Assembly (NCBI RefSeq): GCF_002733955.1
Contig: NZ_NVXQ01000024.1
Span: 1 to 64,000, forward strand
Length of the DNA: 64,000 nt
Origin: Hoeflea sp.
GTDB taxonomy: Bacteria > Pseudomonadota > Alphaproteobacteria > Rhizobiales > Rhizobiaceae
Reading direction: 5' to 3'
Shown here in pieces: positions 1-8,183 of the stretch. The notes beneath the pieces were generated by a model. That model made no database searches and was not told the DNA's origin. It was given only the letters and a program-made list of their open reading frames with translations. Every line of letters begins with the position of its first letter. The stretch's first letter is position 1. Position numbers and translations under genes: made by a program.

Positions 1-286
1 CAGCCGACACTCAGCACTGGGCTGGAAAAGTCCCGTCGCTTTCGAACGAAAGGTCGCATAAAAGAGTATCAGGGGCGGCACGAAAGCGGGACAGGTCCAA
101 TGCGCCATGGATGCATTCAGGGCCCACGTTTGCGTCAGTGGCCAAAATGATGGCTTCCGGTCAGGCGAGATCGATGGCTTTGATCCGTTTCAGTTCTTCG
201 TTGCTTGCCCATTCGGTATTCACGTGGGTCCAGCTTGACGCAAGGCGTTGCTCTTACTGAAACTGAAAACGCTAGCTGGAGGAATC

Positions 287-442
287 ATGATGATTCTCGC
301 GATGTTGCTTTTCTGGGGTATTATGTTGACCACCATAATAGTGGTAACATTCCTTTCTCTTATCCGCCTAAACGACCACTCGGCAGAGACCCGAGATCAT
401 TGGCAACCCGCCAAGGCCTATTCATGGGACGGCCCTAAATAG
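287..442 (+). CDS. small single-pass membrane protein
   Basis: Predicted 51-residue protein. Its first half is one strongly hydrophobic helix (about residues 2-25, rich in Met, Leu and Ile) and its second half is polar and charged, ending in a short Trp-containing tail. The start is chosen because a GGAGG sits just upstream at 277-281; a second ATG follows at once at 290 and gives better spacing. No family is recognised. Nothing nearby shows a partner. The good ribosome site and the clean membrane-then-tail layout favour a real gene, but length alone makes the call uncertain. Confidence 0.5.
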   Translation: MMILAMLLFWGIMLTTIIVVTFLSLIRLNDHSAETRDHWQPAKAYSWDGPK

Positions 443-465
443 CGAGATAGAACACGGCGGCGTGT

Positions 466-966
466 TCAGTTCACATCTTTGATAGCTTCGACACACTGCG
501 AGAAATGCTCTCCAAAGGACTGGTCTAGGTCGATTGAATCGAAGACCGCCTCTTCATCGTTTATCAAGTCAACGATGTTGGAGATCTTCTTGTCGATGTC
601 TTTGAGCGCCAGGTTGCAAGGGGAAAGCTCACTAGCTCTCTCGGAACTGGTTCCCGCCAGCGCGCTCAAGGCCAACTTGTCGAAAATGTTGCTCTTGTGC
701 TGCAAGACCGCTGACGCCGATCTCAAGCGAAGCAGCCGAACGTCCTCCGAGTAGGGATTTGGCGCTTCCGTCACCTTTCTCATCTCGTCAAGTACGAAAT
801 CCATGTCCAGGAGCGACGTGATCACCCACTCATCCATGTCGACTTGAAGAGCCTGCCCGTTACGCAATTCGATGATCACCTGGTGCCTGTCGTGCGCCTG
901 CAGCGGTGGTGCCGCAAGCAGTGATGAAACTGCAAGTATCCAGACTGAGTAGTCGATTTTCAGCAT
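466..966 (-). CDS. secreted hypothetical protein
   Basis: A 166-residue protein with a clear Sec signal peptide: Lys-Ile-Asp, a hydrophobic core and an Ala-Gln-Ala-type cleavage site near residue 24. The mature part is acidic and helical, with one Cys near the middle and one near the C-terminus that could pair. The start at 966 is preferred over an upstream in-frame one because GGAG lies 6 bases before it and because it places the signal peptide at the N-terminus. No family is recognised. It lies on the same strand as, and 53 bases after, the damaged secreted gene at 1020-1497, so the two may once have been one transcription unit. Confidence 0.6.
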   Translation of the reverse strand: MLKIDYSVWILAVSSLLAAPPLQAHDRHQVIIELRNGQALQVDMDEWVITSLLDMDFVLDEMRKVTEAPNPYSEDVRLLRLRSASAVLQHKSNIFDKLALSALAGTSSERASELSPCNLALKDIDKKISNIVDLINDEEAVFDSIDLDQSFGEHFSQCVEAIKDVN

Positions 967-1019
967 TGTGAGCTCCAAGCTCGTCTGACTGCAGAGGCCA
1001 GCGCCATATCTTCGCGACG

Positions 1020-1497
1020 TCAATATTCATCCAGAAGGTCCTGAATGTCATCAATGGAACGTCCGACCGTCGCGACCAGTTCCTCGATTTGCCCCCTGCT
1101 TCGTCGTTGGCACGTGCTGATTCTGAGAAAACCATCTGGCGAGAGTGTAACGTATAGCTGCCACCAGATCTGCCCATGACAAGCGATGACGGATCGCGTT
1201 CCAGGTTTGTCCTTTGGATCCCGCAGGACCATCCCACCATCAATGATCTTTGGCAGCAGCGCGAAATTCGAAAAGATCATTGGCTTCTTGTTTGCTGGCT
1301 CGGCGATCTCGCGGCTGCTGATCGCAACGACCGGTGAAATGCCCGTGCGCTTCGTTTCCTCAGCCAGCTCCACCGCCAGACGCTCGGAGCGACCGGCAGG
1401 CAGGAATACGGTATCTGGAAGTTTAGCATTTCATTGCTGCTCTAACTGGCCCAACTGTCGCGACAATTACAACAATTGCTAGAGTGAGTCGTTGCAT
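1020..1497 (-). pseudogene. secreted hypothetical protein, one-base frameshift
   Basis: Reading down from ATG at 1497 gives a good signal peptide (MQRLTLAIVVIVATVGPVRA) that runs into TAA after only 24 codons. In the next frame the sequence stays open down to 1020, giving a plausible mature domain that starts Lys-Leu-Pro-Asp-Thr-Val-Phe. Dropping a single T near position 1427 would join signal peptide and body into one protein of about 158 residues. GGAAG lies 8 bases before the ATG. The downstream part alone starts only with GTG at 1373 and has no signal peptide. Function unknown. It is either a recent frameshift or a base error in the sequence. Confidence 0.5.
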
Positions 1498-1596
1498 GTG
1501 AAATTCTTCCGTTGGTGAATTTCTATGGTATTGATGTATAATGATGTTACATCATTAAATAACCATACGCATTCAATGGGATGGAAAGGGATAGGT

Positions 1597-2037
1597 GTGC
1601 TGAGACTAAACGGTTTGATATTTATAGTAGGCTTTGCGAATTTATCTTGGGCGTGGGAGAGATTTGAAGGGTATGAAGAGGGTCGGTTTGAGGCGAGGTT
1701 CGAAATCGCCGACGATTTGTCATTGACCTTCCTATGCCCGGACAAGCAGATGCAGCTGCCAGCCGCAATTGTATAGTGGCATTGGCAGAACAATTCGGCG
1801 CGTGAAGTTGATTTTGTGATCGATGATCGCTTGGTGTACGGCATTGAAATGGCGCACAAAAATCGATTTGATGAAAATCAGTTCAGAGTCGATTCTCCTC
1901 GGACGAAAATTCTGTTTAATTCCATTGTTAATGCGTTAAGGGATGGCTCCAAGCTGGCCATAAATTCACCAGGGAAAGCTCCTGTTCCGGTCGAGTTGAA
2001 GGGTTCGCATTCTGCCTTGGAAGAGTGCCGCGCCTAA
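1597..2037 (+). pseudogene. secreted hypothetical protein interrupted by in-frame TAG
   Basis: From GTG 1597 (AGGGA just upstream) the frame encodes a signal peptide ending Leu-Ser-Trp-Ala, followed by a beta-rich body. TAG at 1774-1776 stops it after 59 codons. The same frame continues without another stop to 2037 and the continuation (Trp-His-Trp-Gln onward) reads naturally as the rest of the domain, about 146 residues in all. The downstream part has no ribosome site or signal peptide of its own. Function is unknown; a small periplasmic protein is the best description. Suppression of the amber codon is possible but decay by point mutation is simpler, given the damaged gene next door. Confidence 0.45.
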
Positions 2038-2881
2038 CGTTGGCGAAAAGCCCTGGTTCTTGTGACTGCCGTTGTTCCGTCCTCTTCCCATGATGAAACC
2101 GGCTTTTGGGAGGCGCGGCCTTTGCGGTCGTTAGACCCGACAATGGATTTCGATTTGCGTGAACAAAATGCCCCTCAGCGTCTGAGTTTTTTTGGGCGTG
2201 GCCGCATCACGGTGTCGCTAGGCTAGATGTCCACGCCGGAGGACGTAAGGACCATGCGCGCTGCGTGGGTGATGTCTTGTCCGGGGCTGTGCCTTCGGAT
2301 CGCATAAGATTGAAACATGGAACCTGCTGGTCGGGCCGCTGAACGGTCTTTGAAGGAGGCCCCAGTACCCACTCTTGGCGCGGCGATTCCAACCATCATC
2401 AACTGTAGTCGGTCTAGCTGTTCACGTGCTAGGAACGCGCAAACCGTTGATATTGCGTGTCTCATTGCAATCGCTCGCCTGTGGTTGGACCGAGGTTCCG
2501 ACGACGTTTCGGATTTCTGGGCGGATTTGCTGGGCAAATTGGTATTCTCCGGTCTGTCCGCCAATGCTGTTTTTCGTTATAACTCAACCTATTAAAGCTT
2601 CGTGATAGTTCTTGAGCCTCTTTGAGGAATGTCTGGTTACACCGCTGAATAGCTTATCCTTGAGGGATAATGGCAAAATCCTGCGGCAAATTCCTCGGGG
2701 CCATATCGATGAGAATTCTCCCGATGCCTCTGTATTCACGGCGTTTTCGGGAATTCTCAATTATTATCACCTTATCCCGGTTCATTGCAATATCGTGTGA
2801 CAAACTACGTCAACAACGCACGTAGCGAAATTGACTGATGATAGGTGCAGCAGCACGATGGCGTGGTCGGCCTGGCTGCGT
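2038..2881. other. gene-free stretch with decayed sequence
   Basis: No convincing gene is seen in these 844 bases. Short open frames at 2317-2605 and 2612-2800 lack ribosome sites and have unnatural composition. A small hairpin CTCAG-CGT-CTGAG followed by seven T (2174-2193) could end transcription of the interrupted gene upstream. AT content is higher than in the following genes, in keeping with old or transferred intergenic DNA. Confidence 0.4.
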
Positions 2882-4108
2882 CTAGAGCTCTGTGTTGACC
2901 GGCACTTGCTCTCCGGCCTCGCCGATGTCGCAGTAGGAGCAGACGCGGTTGCGGCCGCGTTTCTTGGCCTCGTAAAGGGCTGCGTCGGCGGCTGCGAGCA
3001 TTGCATCTCTTGTGGTCTGCGAACCGCCGGTAGAGGTGACAAGGCCGATGCTGATGGTCTGGCGCGGCGGCGTGCCGGGGAGCGAATCGAGCGAGGTAAG
3101 GCGAACCGCAATGCGTGCCTTTTCCGCGACGATCTTGGCTTCCACCATGTCCTGACCGGGGAGGATGACCACGAATTCCTCGCCGCCATAGCGCGCGACC
3201 AGGCTGCCCGGATCCGTTATGGTGCTGCTGAGCGCCCTGGTGATCAGGCGCAGACATTCGTCACCGGACTGGTGGCCATAGGTGTCGTTGAAAGCCTTGA
3301 AGTGATCCACGTCCAGGATCATCAGCGAGATCGGGGTCGCGTTCAATGCGGCGGCAGCCAGGCTTTCGTCAAAACAGAGATCGAACTTGCGCCGGTTGGC
3401 GAGCCCGGTGAGCGGATCCTCATAGGCCTTGGTGGCCAAGGTCTCGTTGGCAATCCGCAGCAGTTCGTTCTTCTCCTTGACCTCATGAAACAGCCTGTCG
3501 GCCATCTGTTCGGCATACAGCTGCCGCAGCCGGTTTTCGACCATCTGCATGATGAAGGCGGTGAGAAACACGAAGTACAGGAGAAAGGCCGGGATATGAA
3601 GATACTGGCCGCCGGCGAAGGCGACGATGCTCATCTGGCCAATCACAAGGGCGATGTTCCACAACGCGGTGCCAGGCATCATGTAGGCGCGGCCGGCGGC
3701 GCCCTGCATCACCGCACAGGCAACCGCCATGGTGATGGCCTGTGTTTCCGGGGAACCGCCGTGGAACAGAATTGCCGAGGACAGGCCCCAGCCGAAGCCC
3801 GACATCAAGGAGCCGTAAACGAAGACCCGGATCCATTTGGAGTCCATCTCACCGGGGCTGCGGCTGAGGAACCGCCGTTCCAGCACGATCCGGACCAGAA
3901 GACATGCCGTGGCAACCGATGTGGCGCTGATGGCGGCTCCTGGATTTCCCCCCATCGCGGCACTCACAGCAGCCAGACTGATGCCGAGGGTGGCGGTCAG
4001 ATGCGGCTTGCTGTTGAACAGTTCACGGACAGTCGTCTCGACCTGCTGCCTGGAGGCAATGTCACGCCCGACGAAGGTAAACGGGTTCCACATCTGAAGA
4101 AACTGCAT
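2882..4108 (-). CDS. membrane-bound diguanylate cyclase (GGDEF)
   Basis: A 408-residue enzyme expected to make cyclic di-GMP from two GTP. Residues about 35-190 hold several hydrophobic helices forming a membrane sensor region of no named family. A helical linker (190-228) leads to a GGDEF domain: DPLTGLANRR at 231-240, the metal Asp in LDVDHF near 266 and the active-site GGEEF at 308-312. The RxxD inhibitory site usually found five residues before GGEEF is replaced by Asp-Pro-Gly-Ser, so product feedback inhibition is probably lost. It is a single gene with no obvious operon partner. GGGAAG before the ATG supports this start. Confidence 0.9.
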   Translation of the reverse strand: MQFLQMWNPFTFVGRDIASRQQVETTVRELFNSKPHLTATLGISLAAVSAAMGGNPGAAISATSVATACLLVRIVLERRFLSRSPGEMDSKWIRVFVYGSLMSGFGWGLSSAILFHGGSPETQAITMAVACAVMQGAAGRAYMMPGTALWNIALVIGQMSIVAFAGGQYLHIPAFLLYFVFLTAFIMQMVENRLRQLYAEQMADRLFHEVKEKNELLRIANETLATKAYEDPLTGLANRRKFDLCFDESLAAAALNATPISLMILDVDHFKAFNDTYGHQSGDECLRLITRALSSTITDPGSLVARYGGEEFVVILPGQDMVEAKIVAEKARIAVRLTSLDSLPGTPPRQTISIGLVTSTGGSQTTRDAMLAAADAALYEAKKRGRNRVCSYCDIGEAGEQVPVNTEL

Positions 4109-4367
4109 GCAATCTTCCCGTTCAATCGTCTGGGTATGCGCCCGGGCCGTGGAGCTGTTATGAAAAATGACTGGTCAGGTTTCGCGGATTGAGTACAAGA
4201 CATTGGTAAACATCAGGTTGCCGCCGGGCCAATTTCGCAAATGCGCCCTGTGGCATAGGGCGGTACAAGTCGCCATTTCAGCGCAACCATGATTGTATGC
4301 AGAGGGGCAGGCGAGCTCTGCGGGCAGCCCGGCGCTGCCGATGTGGTCATCTCGAAAAGGACAAGCC

Positions 4368-5114
4368 GTGAGACGACAATTTGGGGAAACCCGCTCAGTG
4401 ATCGAGCGGCGACATGCGTTGATTTCGCCCGACAGCCATGAGGTCACGCCGATGCCTGGCTGGCCCGGGGCCAGGATCGTGGTGGTGATCTCGCCGCAGA
4501 TGGGCGCACAGTTTTCGCAGTTCTTCGCCGGGATGCCTGAGGGCGCTATCGCCCGCGCCCCGGCCCAGGGCGTGGAGCGGTTTGTGTTCGTGCTCGAGGG
4601 GGCGGTGTCGCTGCAAACTGATGGTCGAACCGAACGGCTGGAGGCGGAAGCCTATGCGCTGGTTCCGGCCGGCATGGCGCACGAGATCAAGGCCGAAACC
4701 GCGGCACGGCTGGTGGTGCTGGAAAAGCGCTTCGTGCCGCTCGCAGGTGCGGCGCATCCCGAGCTGGTGGTGGGCCAGGTCAACGCGCAGCCGAAGCGCG
4801 CGATGTCGGAAGACGGCTTGCTCGGTGTGCGCAAGCTCATTCCGGTGGACGAGCGGTTCGATTGCGAGGTCAACGTGATGGAGTTTCAGCCGGGCGGCAG
4901 CCTGCCCTATGTGGAGACGCATTTTGTCGAGCACGGGCTGCTGATGCTCGGTGGCGGCGGGGTCTACCGGCTCGATGATGCCTGGTATCCGGTGGCCGAA
5001 GGCGACGTGATCTGGATGGGCCCCTATTGCCCGCAATGGTTCGGTGCGTTGGGAGCCACGCCGTCACGCTATCTGATCTACAAGAATTGGAACCGGGATC
5101 CGTTGCCCGGTTGA
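4368..5114 (+). CDS. allE: (S)-ureidoglycine aminohydrolase-like bicupin
   Basis: A 248-residue double-cupin protein resembling AllE/YlbA, which releases ammonia from (S)-ureidoglycine in purine breakdown. Family signs include TPMPGW in the N-terminal part and the C-terminal metal cupin with Glu-Thr-His and Glu-His (YVETHFVEHG), then VYRLDDAWYPV. Start GTG 4368 is chosen because AAGG lies 7 bases before it; this gives the normal family length, whereas longer in-frame starts add an unrelated leader. It is 23 bases ahead of an aldo/keto reductase and probably shares its mRNA. No other allantoin or urate gene is visible nearby, so the exact substrate is inferred. Confidence 0.8.
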   Translation: MRRQFGETRSVIERRHALISPDSHEVTPMPGWPGARIVVVISPQMGAQFSQFFAGMPEGAIARAPAQGVERFVFVLEGAVSLQTDGRTERLEAEAYALVPAGMAHEIKAETAARLVVLEKRFVPLAGAAHPELVVGQVNAQPKRAMSEDGLLGVRKLIPVDERFDCEVNVMEFQPGGSLPYVETHFVEHGLLMLGGGGVYRLDDAWYPVAEGDVIWMGPYCPQWFGALGATPSRYLIYKNWNRDPLPG

Positions 5115-5137
5115 GCGAAAACGAGGGAGGAATCGAT

Positions 5138-6109
5138 ATGAAATACAAGCAACTTGGCCAGACCGGGGTTCAGGTCTCGCAACTGTGCTTTGGCACGATG
5201 TCGTTCGGCGGTGACGCCGACGCGGCGGAATCGGGACGCATGTTCAACAAGTGCCGCGACGCGGGCATCAATTTTTTCGACTGCGCCGATGTCTATTCGA
5301 ACGGGGCGGCGGAAACCATTCTCGGCAAGCTGATCAAGGACAGCCGCGACGAGCTGGTGATCACGTCGAAATGCTTTGGGGCAATGGGGGATGACGTCAA
5401 CGCGCGCGGCGGCAACCGGCGTCACATCCTGCAGGCGGTGGATGCAAGCCTGAAGCGGCTTGGCACGGACCGGATCGATGTCCTGTTCATGCATCGCTGG
5501 GACAAGCAGGTGCCGCTCGAGGAAACGCTGCGGGCGCTGGAAAGGCTGGTGGCTGACGGCAAGGTTCTCTATCTCGGCGCCAGCAATTACGCGGCCTGGC
5601 AGATCGCCAAGGGGCTGGGTATCTCGGCGAAGAACAACTGGCCGCGTTTTGACGTGATCGAGCCGATGTATTCGCTGGTCAAGCGGCAGGCGGAAAGCGA
5701 GATCTTTCCACTGGCTGAGGCCGAAAACCTTGGCGTGATCACCTATTCTGCGGTGGGCGGCGGGTTGCTCAGCGGCAAATACGGCAAGCAGGCGCGGCCC
5801 GACCAGGGGCGGATCATGGCCAATCCGGAATATGCCAAGCGTTACAGCGAGGACTGGGTGTTCGAGGTCGCCGAGGCCTTCACCGAATTTGCCCGCGAGA
5901 TGGGCGTGCATCCGGTTTCGCTTGCTGTGGCCTGGGCGGCGGCGCATCCGGCGGTCACCTGCCCGATCATCGGCGCGCGCAATGTGGCTCAGTTGCAGCC
6001 GTCGCTGGATGCGGTGAACATCGAGATGACACCGGAGCTGCACGCGCGGATCGCGGCACTGTCGCGCACCCCGCCGCCGGCAACGGACCGGCTTGAAGAG
6101 CAGCTGTAA
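5138..6109 (+). CDS. aldo/keto reductase
   Basis: A 323-residue NAD(P)H-dependent reductase of the AKR superfamily. The catalytic set is present: Asp and Tyr in DCADVYSNG, Lys in VITSKCF and His in LFMHRW, followed by the usual barrel strands and a C-terminal cofactor segment (CPIIGARN). It resembles the YhdN/AKR11-like bacterial group; the carbonyl substrate cannot be told. The start ATG 5138 has GGGAGG 7 bases upstream. It follows the AllE-like gene closely and they are probably co-transcribed, though a shared pathway is not obvious. A strong hairpin terminator follows. Confidence 0.87.
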   Translation: MKYKQLGQTGVQVSQLCFGTMSFGGDADAAESGRMFNKCRDAGINFFDCADVYSNGAAETILGKLIKDSRDELVITSKCFGAMGDDVNARGGNRRHILQAVDASLKRLGTDRIDVLFMHRWDKQVPLEETLRALERLVADGKVLYLGASNYAAWQIAKGLGISAKNNWPRFDVIEPMYSLVKRQAESEIFPLAEAENLGVITYSAVGGGLLSGKYGKQARPDQGRIMANPEYAKRYSEDWVFEVAEAFTEFAREMGVHPVSLAVAWAAAHPAVTCPIIGARNVAQLQPSLDAVNIEMTPELHARIAALSRTPPPATDRLEEQL

Positions 6110-6129
6110 CAGCCGAACAGATGCAGAAA

Positions 6130-6158
6130 GCCCGCGCCGGAACCGTTCCAGCGCGGGC
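6130..6158. terminator. bidirectional hairpin between convergent genes
   Basis: Perfect 8-base arms GCCCGCGC and GCGCGGGC are separated by 13 bases. The hairpin lies in the 71-base gap between the aldo/keto reductase and the convergent oxidoreductase, where it can serve both strands. Neither side has a long T run. Confidence 0.6.
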
Positions 6159-6180
6159 CTGATTGGATTGTCAGTCAGGA

Positions 6181-7158
6181 TCAGGGGCGAATGAGGATCT
6201 TGCCTGACTTGCCCGGGGTCAGCGATGCCTTGACCGCGTCGGTGACGTTGTCGAGGCTGAACTCTCCACCGGACGGCAGCTTGAGCTTGCCGTGGGCTGC
6301 GAGGGTGACCAGTTCGGTGATCAGCCGGGTCTTCTCGTCCGCAGCCATCTCGGAGATGATGCGCGAGCCCCAGAAGCCCTTGATGGTCAGATGATTGGAG
6401 ATCACCGAACCGGCGCGCAGCTCGAGCGGCACGCCGGTGGCGGTGCCGAAGACGACCAGCAGGCCGTTGAGGCCGAGCAGGTCGGCGATATCGGCAACGA
6501 TCGGGCCGCCGACGGAATCGATCGCCGCCCGGGCGCCATCCTTGCCGACGATGTCGCGGGCACGCTTCTGCCAGCCGTCCTGGTCGGTCGACAGCACGTT
6601 TTCCATGCCCAGCGCTTCAAGCTCGGCAACGGCTTCGGCGCGGCGCACCAGGTTGACGGTGGTGATGCCACGGGCACGGGCGAGGTCGGCGAAGATCTTG
6701 CCGACGGCGCCGTTGGCGGCGGTCTGGATGACGGTGTCGCCTTCCTTGACGTCGAGGAATTCGAGCAGTGCGATGGCGCTGAACGGCATGGCGATCAATT
6801 GCGCGCCGGCTTCGTCGCCGATCACGTCCGGCAGCGGCAGAATCCCGGCAGCGGACGCGGTGAAATATTCGGCCCAGGTGCCGATCTTGCCGGCATTGAC
6901 GACGCGCTTGCCGACCATCGACGCATCAACGCCTTCGCCGACGGCTTCGATGGTGCCGACAGCCTCGGAACCGCCGAGTGCGGGGAGTTCGGGCTTGTAG
7001 CCATAGGTGCCGCGGATGGTCCAGAGGTCGTGGTTGTGGATCGGCGACAGGATGGTGCGGATGAGCACTTCACCGGCCTTGGGTTCGGGACGCTCGACAT
7101 CCTTGACGGTGAGCACTTCGGCGGGTTCGCCAAATGTAGTGTAAGTTGCAGCTTTCAT
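6181..7158 (-). CDS. zinc-independent MDR family quinone/alcohol oxidoreductase
   Basis: A 325-residue medium-chain dehydrogenase/reductase. The N-terminal GroES-like half has GEVLIRTILSPIHNHDLW; the Rossmann half has the cofactor loop AANGAVGK. The zinc ligands of alcohol dehydrogenases are missing, so it fits the quinone oxidoreductase/enoyl reductase branch using NADPH. Start ATG 7158 is chosen over one two codons earlier because AAGGA is better spaced from it. It lies 71 bases downstream of a TetR regulator on the same strand and is likely its target, possibly in answer to quinones or reactive electrophiles. Confidence 0.85.
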   Translation of the reverse strand: MKAATYTTFGEPAEVLTVKDVERPEPKAGEVLIRTILSPIHNHDLWTIRGTYGYKPELPALGGSEAVGTIEAVGEGVDASMVGKRVVNAGKIGTWAEYFTASAAGILPLPDVIGDEAGAQLIAMPFSAIALLEFLDVKEGDTVIQTAANGAVGKIFADLARARGITTVNLVRRAEAVAELEALGMENVLSTDQDGWQKRARDIVGKDGARAAIDSVGGPIVADIADLLGLNGLLVVFGTATGVPLELRAGSVISNHLTIKGFWGSRIISEMAADEKTRLITELVTLAAHGKLKLPSGGEFSLDNVTDAVKASLTPGKSGKILIRP

Positions 7159-7229
7159 AATCATGTCCTTTGCAATGTCTGCTGTTCGCAGTGTTCGGGG
7201 TGATGGTTAGGGCGATGGGAAGCGGGGGT

Positions 7230-7817
7230 TCAGACGAAGAACCGCGTTTGCGTGTCCGCAAGCGCCTGTTCGAGCGGGCCCGCGCTGCGCGAGAGCTTGG
7301 CGATGATCGCGGCGCCGAGCCACTGGCTGTAGAGCAGGGTGGCGGCAGCTTCCGGATCAGGTTGGGCAATGATCGATCCGTCCTCCACGCCGGCGCGGAT
7401 CAGAACCGCGAGACGGCGGCAGACGGCGATGACGCCCTGGTCGAGAATATGGCGCATGTCTTCCGACAGGTCGGCGATCTCGGCGGCGAGTTTGACCACC
7501 AGGCAGCGGTCGGCCATCGAGCCGGCCTCACCGCCAAGGGCTGCGCTGAAAAAGCTGTTCATTCGCTCGGCTGCCGGAACCGGGCGGGCGATGATGGCGT
7601 CGAGTGCTGCCAGATAATCGGCAACGTAATCCTTCAGCATCTCGCAGCCGAAAGCCTCCTTGGAGGTGAAATAGTAATAAAACGAGCCTTTCGGCACGCC
7701 GGAGGTAGAGAGCAGTTCGGTCAGCCCGAGGCCACCAAAACCGCTGGCGAGCACGAGGGCACGGCCTTCGGACAGGATGCGGGAACGGGTCAGCTCTGAT
7801 TTCTTCGGTGAGGTCAT
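7230..7817 (-). CDS. TetR/AcrR family transcriptional regulator
   Basis: A 195-residue repressor. The N-terminal helix-turn-helix is typical (TELLSTSGVPKGSFYYYF at about residues 33-50) and the variable C-terminal ligand domain follows. It stands first in a two-gene unit with the MDR oxidoreductase. A perfect inverted repeat at 7838-7852, twenty bases before the start codon, is the likely autoregulatory operator. The inducer is unknown; electrophilic or quinone compounds are plausible from the neighbour, as with NemR-type regulators. Confidence 0.87.
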   Translation of the reverse strand: MTSPKKSELTRSRILSEGRALVLASGFGGLGLTELLSTSGVPKGSFYYYFTSKEAFGCEMLKDYVADYLAALDAIIARPVPAAERMNSFFSAALGGEAGSMADRCLVVKLAAEIADLSEDMRHILDQGVIAVCRRLAVLIRAGVEDGSIIAQPDPEAAATLLYSQWLGAAIIAKLSRSAGPLEQALADTQTRFFV

Positions 7818-7837
7818 GGTCGTGATCTAGGAAATAA

Positions 7838-7852
7838 TAGACCAGTCGTCTA
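7838..7852. promoter_or_regulatory. candidate TetR operator
   Basis: Perfect inverted repeat TAGAC-CAGTC-GTCTA just upstream of the TetR gene start. The size and placement fit an autoregulated TetR-family site, and TAGAC half-sites resemble those of NemR-like regulators. Binding is inferred. Confidence 0.55.
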
Positions 7853-8106
7853 GTCACGAATGTGTGAGGTGGTTTGCCGCGCCGGGCAGGGCGGATGTGC
7901 ACGGCGCCGGGGCCGTGAAAAATAGCTCCGGTGGCCCGGTTGGGGTTCGGCAGGCGCCGGCTGATGACCCGCCGAACGTGCAGGACGGTGCTGCGGCGGA
8001 CGCATTCGCTAAGAGGCCGTGGGAGGGAGCGGGTCACGTTTGATGCGGCCGCAATGGCAGTTTTCGCGCCGGCTCATAAAAGCGCCAACTAATTGAAGTG
8101 ATCCGG

Positions 8107-8135
8107 TTGACAGCAAATCGGGCGCTGAATAAACA
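8107..8135 (+). promoter_or_regulatory. sigma-70 type promoter of the iron-binding protein gene
   Basis: A consensus -35 TTGACA (8107-8112) is followed after exactly 17 bases by TAAACA (8130-8135) as -10. It lies about 50 bases before the iron-binding protein start codon, and the iron box overlaps its -10. Confidence 0.65.
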
Positions 8136-8156
8136 TGATCGCAACAGTCATGTTTA
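8130..8156. promoter_or_regulatory. RirA-type iron box (IRO box)
   Basis: Perfect inverted repeat with 9-base arms TAAACATGA and TCATGTTTA around a 9-base spacer, so the core is exactly TGA-N9-TCA. This is the described RirA binding pattern of rhizobia. It covers the -10 region of the promoter of a ferric-iron binding protein gene, the right place for repression when iron is plentiful. No rirA gene lies in this window. Confidence 0.7.
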
Positions 8157-8183
8157 ATGTTCCAAACCCCAGGGAGGTTTCCA

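Noticed and set aside
1-240. Possible end of a gene on the minus strand (about 20 codons ending in TGA near 163) and other short frames at the left edge.
   Set aside because: No ribosome site, no family pattern and no continuation; it could be a relic but cannot be supported.
3837-4192. Long frames antisense to the diguanylate cyclase and similar antisense frames throughout the window, e.g. 5078-6043, 24005-25981, 61761-63659.
   Set aside because: They mirror well-recognised genes, have Arg/His/Gly-rich composition typical of GC-rich antisense frames and lack ribosome sites.
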